Notes under the pieces: generated by a model
The model's database searches: none
Told to the model about the DNA's origin: nothing
The model's input: the letters and a program-made list of their open reading frames with translations, nothing else
NCBI GenBank assembly: GCA_026709415.1
Contig: JAPOSZ010000002.1
Location: 1 to 48,270, forward strand
Source of the DNA: Flavobacteriaceae bacterium
GTDB taxonomy: Bacteria > Bacteroidota > Bacteroidia > Flavobacteriales > Flavobacteriaceae
DNA length: 48,270 nucleotides
Direction of reading: 5' to 3'
Shown here: positions 44,484 through 48,270 of the stretch, piece by piece
How positions within the stretch are numbered: position 1 is the stretch's first letter
How the letters are laid out: each line of letters opens with the position of its first letter
Position numbers and translations under genes: made by a program

Positions 44484-45350
44484 TTACCCTCTTGTTTTAA
44501 AATAGTTGAGCAGTTTTTTGACATACGATTGGTCCGTGCGGCAATTGACCACTCCCGCGCTATTTCGTTGAAATGCCAATTGAAACTGCTTTTCAAGATT
44601 CTTAAAATACCCGCCATATTTCATTCGATTGGCTTTTGACCAGGTATTTATCCAAGACCGTTTTCCCGTTTCGGCATCTTTTGCCAGTGTCACACCAATA
44701 TTTGGCATACTTTCTTCTCTTGGATCATATACCCGAATCCCCGTTAAATCGTGTTTTTTGGCCGCAATACGAAGTTCTCTTTCATAGTTGTCATCAATAA
44801 AATCTGATAATAAAAAGGCGATAGCTCTTTTTTTAAGAACCGATGAGATAAACTCCAATGAATGTCCGATATTGGTTTTGGTCGTTTTTGGCTCAAATTC
44901 TAGGAGTTCTCGAATGATTCGAAGAAGATGGGAGCGTCCTCTTTTTGGAGGAATGTATTTTTCAATGGTTTCTGCGAATAGCACCAATCCCACTTTATCA
45001 TTGTTTTGAAGCGCCGAAAAGGCCAACGTGGCAGCAATCTCGGTGATGATTTCTCTTTTTAGTTGATTGACGGTCCCAAAGACTTCTGATCCACTCACAT
45101 CAACCACCAGCAACAGGGTTAATTCTCTTTCCTCTTCAAATACTTTGACAAAGGGTTCGTTATAACGAGCGGTGACATTCCAATCAATCACGCGAACATC
45201 ATCCCCGTATTGATAGCTTCGAACCTCACTAAAGGTCATCCCTTTCCCTTTGAAGGCGCTATGGTACTCTCCGCCAAAAATATCTGCCGATAACCGACGG
45301 GTTTTGATTTCTATTTTGCGAACCTTTTTAAGTAATTCTTTAGCGTCCAT
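44484..45350 (-). CDS. DUF58 domain protein
   Basis: A 288-aa soluble protein of the DUF58 family, a VWA-related partner of MoxR ATPases. The conserved block GKGMTFSEVRSYQYGDDVRVIDWNVTAR is present, followed by a MIDAS-like VVDVSGSE and LLSDFIDDNYERELRIAAKKHD. The ATG at 45350 follows a GTG three bases upstream; the ATG is more usual (MDAKELLKKVRKIEIKTRRL). Typical order is moxR, DUF58, then bat genes, as here. Confidence 0.92.
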   Translation of the reverse strand: MDAKELLKKVRKIEIKTRRLSADIFGGEYHSAFKGKGMTFSEVRSYQYGDDVRVIDWNVTARYNEPFVKVFEEERELTLLLVVDVSGSEVFGTVNQLKREIITEIAATLAFSALQNNDKVGLVLFAETIEKYIPPKRGRSHLLRIIRELLEFEPKTTKTNIGHSLEFISSVLKKRAIAFLLSDFIDDNYERELRIAAKKHDLTGIRVYDPREESMPNIGVTLAKDAETGKRSWINTWSKANRMKYGGYFKNLEKQFQLAFQRNSAGVVNCRTDQSYVKKLLNYFKTRG

Positions 45351-45472
45351 CACAAAATCTTTTAACGATTAAAAACCAATGGGGCCTGTCCAGATTCTTT
45401 AAACCATATCGTTTCGTACATTTTAAACTGCCCCATTAAACATTCTACAGCACGAATGGTTGATTCCTTAAA

Positions 45473-46465
45473 TCAAGGCACTTCAACTTGATTGACAATT
45501 TGACTGATGATGTTTTCCGAAGTAATATTTTCAGCCTCGGCTTCATAAGTCAAGCCAATACGATGTCTCAAGACTTCATACACCACCGCCCGGACATCTT
45601 CTGGAATGACAAAACCACGGTGCTTTAAAAAGGCATAACATTTGGCAGCTAATGCCAAATTGATGCTCCCTCTAGGCGAGGCACCAAACTGAATCATGTT
45701 TTTGAGATCGGGTAATTGATAGTCTTGAGCATTTCTTGTTGCAAAAACTAAATCTAAGATATACTGTTCGATTTTTTGATCCATATAGACATCCAAAGCT
45801 GTTTTTTGTGCCGAAAGGATTTGCTTGATATCGACAACGGGCTTTATTTCTACAGAGTTTTTTTGCAAGTTATTCTGCATGATTTTTTGCTCTTCTGAAA
45901 GGCTAGGGTAGCCGATGACCGTTTTCAACATGAATCGATCCACTTGGGCCTCTGGTAGTGGATATGTTCCTTCCTGTTCGACTGGATTTTGTGTAGCCAT
46001 CACCAAAAAGGGAGCGGTCAATTCAAAAGTAGAGTCTCCTATGGTTACTTGACGCTCTTGCATGGCCTCTAACAGTGCCGACTGTACTTTTGCTGGAGCT
46101 CTGTTGATTTCATCGGCTAAAATAAAATTGGCGAAAACGGGTCCTTTTTTAATGGAAAAATCGTTCTCTTTAATATTATAAATCATCGTCCCAATCACAT
46201 CGGCAGGCAATAAATCGGGAGTGAATTGGATTCTAGAAAAAGATCCATCAATAGCCTTAGATAACGTATTTATCGTTAGGGTTTTGGCCAGCCCAGGAAC
46301 TCCTTCAAGCAATATGTGTCCCTTTCCTATTAATCCAATCAAAAGACTATCTAGCATGTGTTGTTGTCCCACAATGACTTTGCTGAGTTCTAAATTGAGT
46401 AAATCAACAAACGCGCTTTCCGTTTTAATTCGCTCGTTTAATTCGCTAATATCTACTTGTTTCAT
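45473..46465 (-). CDS. MoxR family AAA+ ATPase
   Basis: A 330-aa MoxR ATPase and first gene of the bat operon. Walker A is EGVPGLAKT, Walker B is NFILADEINRAPAKVQ, sensor-1 region is ATQNPVEQEGTYPLPEAQVDRF, and the C-terminal helical lid contains GASPRGSINLALAAKCYAF. MoxR ATPases work with VWA/DUF58 partners as metal-insertion or chaperone machines. The start is ATG 46465. A large inverted repeat sits just upstream. Confidence 0.93.
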   Translation of the reverse strand: MKQVDISELNERIKTESAFVDLLNLELSKVIVGQQHMLDSLLIGLIGKGHILLEGVPGLAKTLTINTLSKAIDGSFSRIQFTPDLLPADVIGTMIYNIKENDFSIKKGPVFANFILADEINRAPAKVQSALLEAMQERQVTIGDSTFELTAPFLVMATQNPVEQEGTYPLPEAQVDRFMLKTVIGYPSLSEEQKIMQNNLQKNSVEIKPVVDIKQILSAQKTALDVYMDQKIEQYILDLVFATRNAQDYQLPDLKNMIQFGASPRGSINLALAAKCYAFLKHRGFVIPEDVRAVVYEVLRHRIGLTYEAEAENITSENIISQIVNQVEVP

Positions 46466-46480
46466 ATCTTTTTATTACCA

Positions 46481-46519
46481 AATATTGTAACGTAAAATGG
46501 AGGCAAAAGTTACAATATT
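46481..46519. promoter_or_regulatory. 11-bp inverted repeat between moxR and the aldo/keto reductase gene
   Basis: AATATTGTAAC (46481-46491) and GTTACAATATT (46509-46519) are perfect inverted copies with a 17-base spacer. The element is in the 124-bp divergent gap: its left arm is 15 bases from the moxR start and its right arm 70 bases before the reductase start. Paired arms in a divergent promoter suggest an operator controlling one or both directions. Confidence 0.62.
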
Positions 46520-46589
46520 CTGTGTTTTTATCTAAATGACATGTGGCATAAAGATTTTATATTTCGGCAGTTTTTAATCTCAAAAGAAC

Positions 46590-47453
46590 ATGACCATCAA
46601 GGGTCCATTAATCGTTGGTACCATGACTTGGGGGAAGTGGGGGAAAAATCTATCATCCGGTGCCATGACATCGCTGATCGAATCTATCTTTGAGATGGAA
46701 CTAAACGCTTTTGATCATGCCGATATCTACGGTGGATATACCACCGAACAAGCTTTTGGAAAGGCTTTTAAAAACAGTGGTGTTCCCCGAGAGAAAGTGA
46801 AATTTATTTCCAAATGCGGCATCATGTATCCCACAGAAAACAACTCTTTTCGAGTCAAGCACTACGATTATGGTGCTCATCATATTCGAGATAGTGTCGA
46901 GAACTCGTTACGGAATCTTCAAACCGATTATCTCGATTGTTTGCTTTTGCATCGCCCCAGTCCATTGATGGACCCTATTGAAATCTCCGAAACACTTGAA
47001 ACATTACAAGAAGAAAAAAAGATACTTCATCATGGCTTTTCTAATTTTCTACCCCATCAAATGGCTTGTTTTCCTTTCAATAAGGCCATAGCAAATCAAG
47101 TTGAATTTTCTTTAAATCACCATAGCCCGATTGATAATGGCACCTTGAATTATCATTTGAAACACCATATCACTTCTATGGCATGGACGCCTCTTGGCTC
47201 TTATTTTAAGATACGAGACATCAAAAGACATCGTATTGAAAAAATTTTAAAACCCCTTACTCAAAAATACCATGCCACCGAAGCCCAATTACTGCTGGCT
47301 TGGATACACAAACTGCCTCACAAAATCATTCCAGTTGTCGGTTCTACCAAGAGGCATCGCGTCGAAAAACTAATTCAAGCGAGCCAAATCGACCTTAACA
47401 TTCAAGATTGGTTTTTAATGTATGAAGCCAATAACGGACATCCCGTTGCCTAA
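46590..47453 (+). CDS. aldo/keto reductase
   Basis: A 287-aa NADPH-linked (beta/alpha)8 oxidoreductase, YdhF-like. Catalytic residues are visible: Asp and Tyr in AFDHADIYGGYTTEQAFG, Lys in KFISKCGI, and His in LDCLLLHRPSP. The cofactor-end motif is VVGSTKRHRVEKL. It reduces a carbonyl compound, but the substrate is not known. Its stop overlaps the SDR start by one base, so both redox genes are likely one operon. Confidence 0.9.
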   Translation: MTIKGPLIVGTMTWGKWGKNLSSGAMTSLIESIFEMELNAFDHADIYGGYTTEQAFGKAFKNSGVPREKVKFISKCGIMYPTENNSFRVKHYDYGAHHIRDSVENSLRNLQTDYLDCLLLHRPSPLMDPIEISETLETLQEEKKILHHGFSNFLPHQMACFPFNKAIANQVEFSLNHHSPIDNGTLNYHLKHHITSMAWTPLGSYFKIRDIKRHRIEKILKPLTQKYHATEAQLLLAWIHKLPHKIIPVVGSTKRHRVEKLIQASQIDLNIQDWFLMYEANNGHPVA

Positions 47454-48205
47454 TGATGAACAACCGCCTTGTATTAATCACTGGAGCCACGAGTGGGGTT
47501 GGGCTAGCGACCGCTAATCTACTGGCTCAACATCAATTTCGAGTCATCTGTTGTGGGCGTCGAAAAGAGCGTTTAAGAGAGATTAAAAACGCTCTTGGTA
47601 AACAATGCCATACCTTGAGGTTTGATGTTTCGGACTCAAGAGACGTTTTTAAAGCCATTGATAGTTTGCCTGGGGAGTTTTCAAAAATTGATGTCCTCAT
47701 TAATAATGCAGGTAACGCCCATGGATTGGATTCGGTTGAATCTTCTTCACTCGATGATTGGAATGCCATGATTGATAGTAATATCAAAGGCTTGATGTAT
47801 GTGACCAAAGCCATCATTGGTCCCATGATCAACAGAAAATCTGGACATATTATTAATATTGGATCCATCGCTGGAAAAGAAGTCTATCCCAAAGGAAGCG
47901 TTTACTGTGCCACGAAGTTTGCTGTGGATGCTTTTACTAAAGGCTTGAGGTTGGATTTGAATTCTCATCGTATTAAAGTTAGTGCGGTTCATCCTGGGTT
48001 AGTTGAAACAGAGTTTTCATTGGTTCGATTTAAGGGCGATCGGCAAAAGGCCAAGAACGTGTACTATGGGATGCAACCTCTAATAGCTCAAGATATCGCC
48101 CAATGTATTTTGTTCATGGTTACCCAACCAAGCCACGTCAACGTAGCAGATATGGTGGTATTGCCAACCGACCAAGCGAGTTCTATCATCGTCAATAGAC
48201 AATAG
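47453..48205 (+). CDS. short-chain dehydrogenase/reductase (YdfG-like)
   Basis: A 250-aa classical SDR. The NAD(P)-binding motif TGATSGVGLA, the NNAG motif and the catalytic Ser-Tyr-Lys (INIGSIAGKE, VYCATK) are intact. VHPGLVETEFS follows. The type resembles YdfG, which oxidises serine or 3-hydroxypropionate. The exact substrate here is unknown. It is co-transcribed with the aldo/keto reductase. Confidence 0.92.
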   Translation: MMNNRLVLITGATSGVGLATANLLAQHQFRVICCGRRKERLREIKNALGKQCHTLRFDVSDSRDVFKAIDSLPGEFSKIDVLINNAGNAHGLDSVESSSLDDWNAMIDSNIKGLMYVTKAIIGPMINRKSGHIINIGSIAGKEVYPKGSVYCATKFAVDAFTKGLRLDLNSHRIKVSAVHPGLVETEFSLVRFKGDRQKAKNVYYGMQPLIAQDIAQCILFMVTQPSHVNVADMVVLPTDQASSIIVNRQ

Positions 48206-48216
48206 ATTTATTCTAA

Positions 48217-48270
48217 GAGACCTTTGCACTAAAATTTCGGCTTTCCGCTAAGATAGAGGATTTGGTCGAA
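48217..48270 (-). mobile_element. possible end of an insertion sequence (truncated by the window)
   Basis: GAGACCTTTGCAC at 48217-48229 resembles terminal repeats of IS elements in Bacteroidota. Just inside it a minus-strand frame gives a 13-residue end, FDQILYLSGKPKF, followed by TAG (48231-48229), as expected for a transposase tail. Only 54 bases are visible, so this is a suggestion. Confidence 0.35.

Overview
The window is an AT-rich bacterial chromosome segment that reads as Bacteroidota. Evidence for this is the sufE / DUF59 / DUF2480 gene order, a complete MoxR-Bat (aerotolerance) operon, a SusC/CirA-style TonB receptor with an N-terminal carboxypeptidase-regulatory domain, signal peptides ending in -Q, and TTTG / TAnnTTTG promoter elements. 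A marine polysaccharide-using member is a reasonable guess but is not proven. No rRNA, tRNA or CRISPR array was recognised.

Layout. 1-105 is the tail of an unidentified gene. 295-1599 is an Fe-S assembly trio (SufE, DUF59/SufT-like, DUF2480). 1723-4412 holds a GT4 glycosyltransferase and an unusual lipoprotein (two PepSY-like repeats plus an alpha/beta hydrolase). 4564-6103 is a HipB/HipA toxin-antitoxin pair. 6197-15361 is the most interesting block: a catabolic cluster whose soluble enzymes all appear to be exported (SMP-30 lactonase, CBM9-like protein, PQQ-type sugar dehydrogenase fused to cytochrome c, EF_0837-type amidohydrolase, SBF symporter, RraA-type aldolase, Tat-RidA, Tat-SelA/DgaE-like PLP enzyme, Sec-RidA). 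A GH43/GH117-like exported glycosidase follows at 16151-17233. Housekeeping genes lepA and dus lie at 17624-20557. A DUF4143 ATPase with a paired 20-bp upstream repeat and a TonB receptor follow. 24613-26409 is a decayed ATPase/DUF4276 pair. 26604-34008 holds a fused trehalose-6-P synthase/phosphatase, a divergent GH15 enzyme and a PLD-DEAD-DUF3427 helicase. pheS is followed by a Panacea (DUF4065) antitoxin interrupted by a stop codon, next to a small membrane protein. cvpA and the convergent bat operon (moxR, DUF58, BatD-like, batA-batE) fill 36968-46465. An aldo/keto reductase, an SDR and a possible insertion-sequence end close the window.

How the genes fit together. In the 6.2-15.4 kb cluster the families can be ordered into a chemically coherent route: oxidise a sugar to a lactone, open the lactone, remove an N-acyl group, eliminate ammonia with PLP, hydrolyse the enamine/imine with RidA, split the keto-acid with an RraA-type aldolase, and import an organic anion through the SBF carrier. 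The export signals imply that this happens in the periplasm. The order, the substrate and even a single shared pathway are inference. The families and N-terminal signals are read from the sequence.

Two defence or toxin-antitoxin-like loci carry in-frame nonsense codons where the families normally have tryptophan. Seven or more genes seem to need TTG or GTG starts, so several of the starts given here extend or shorten the obvious ATG reading.
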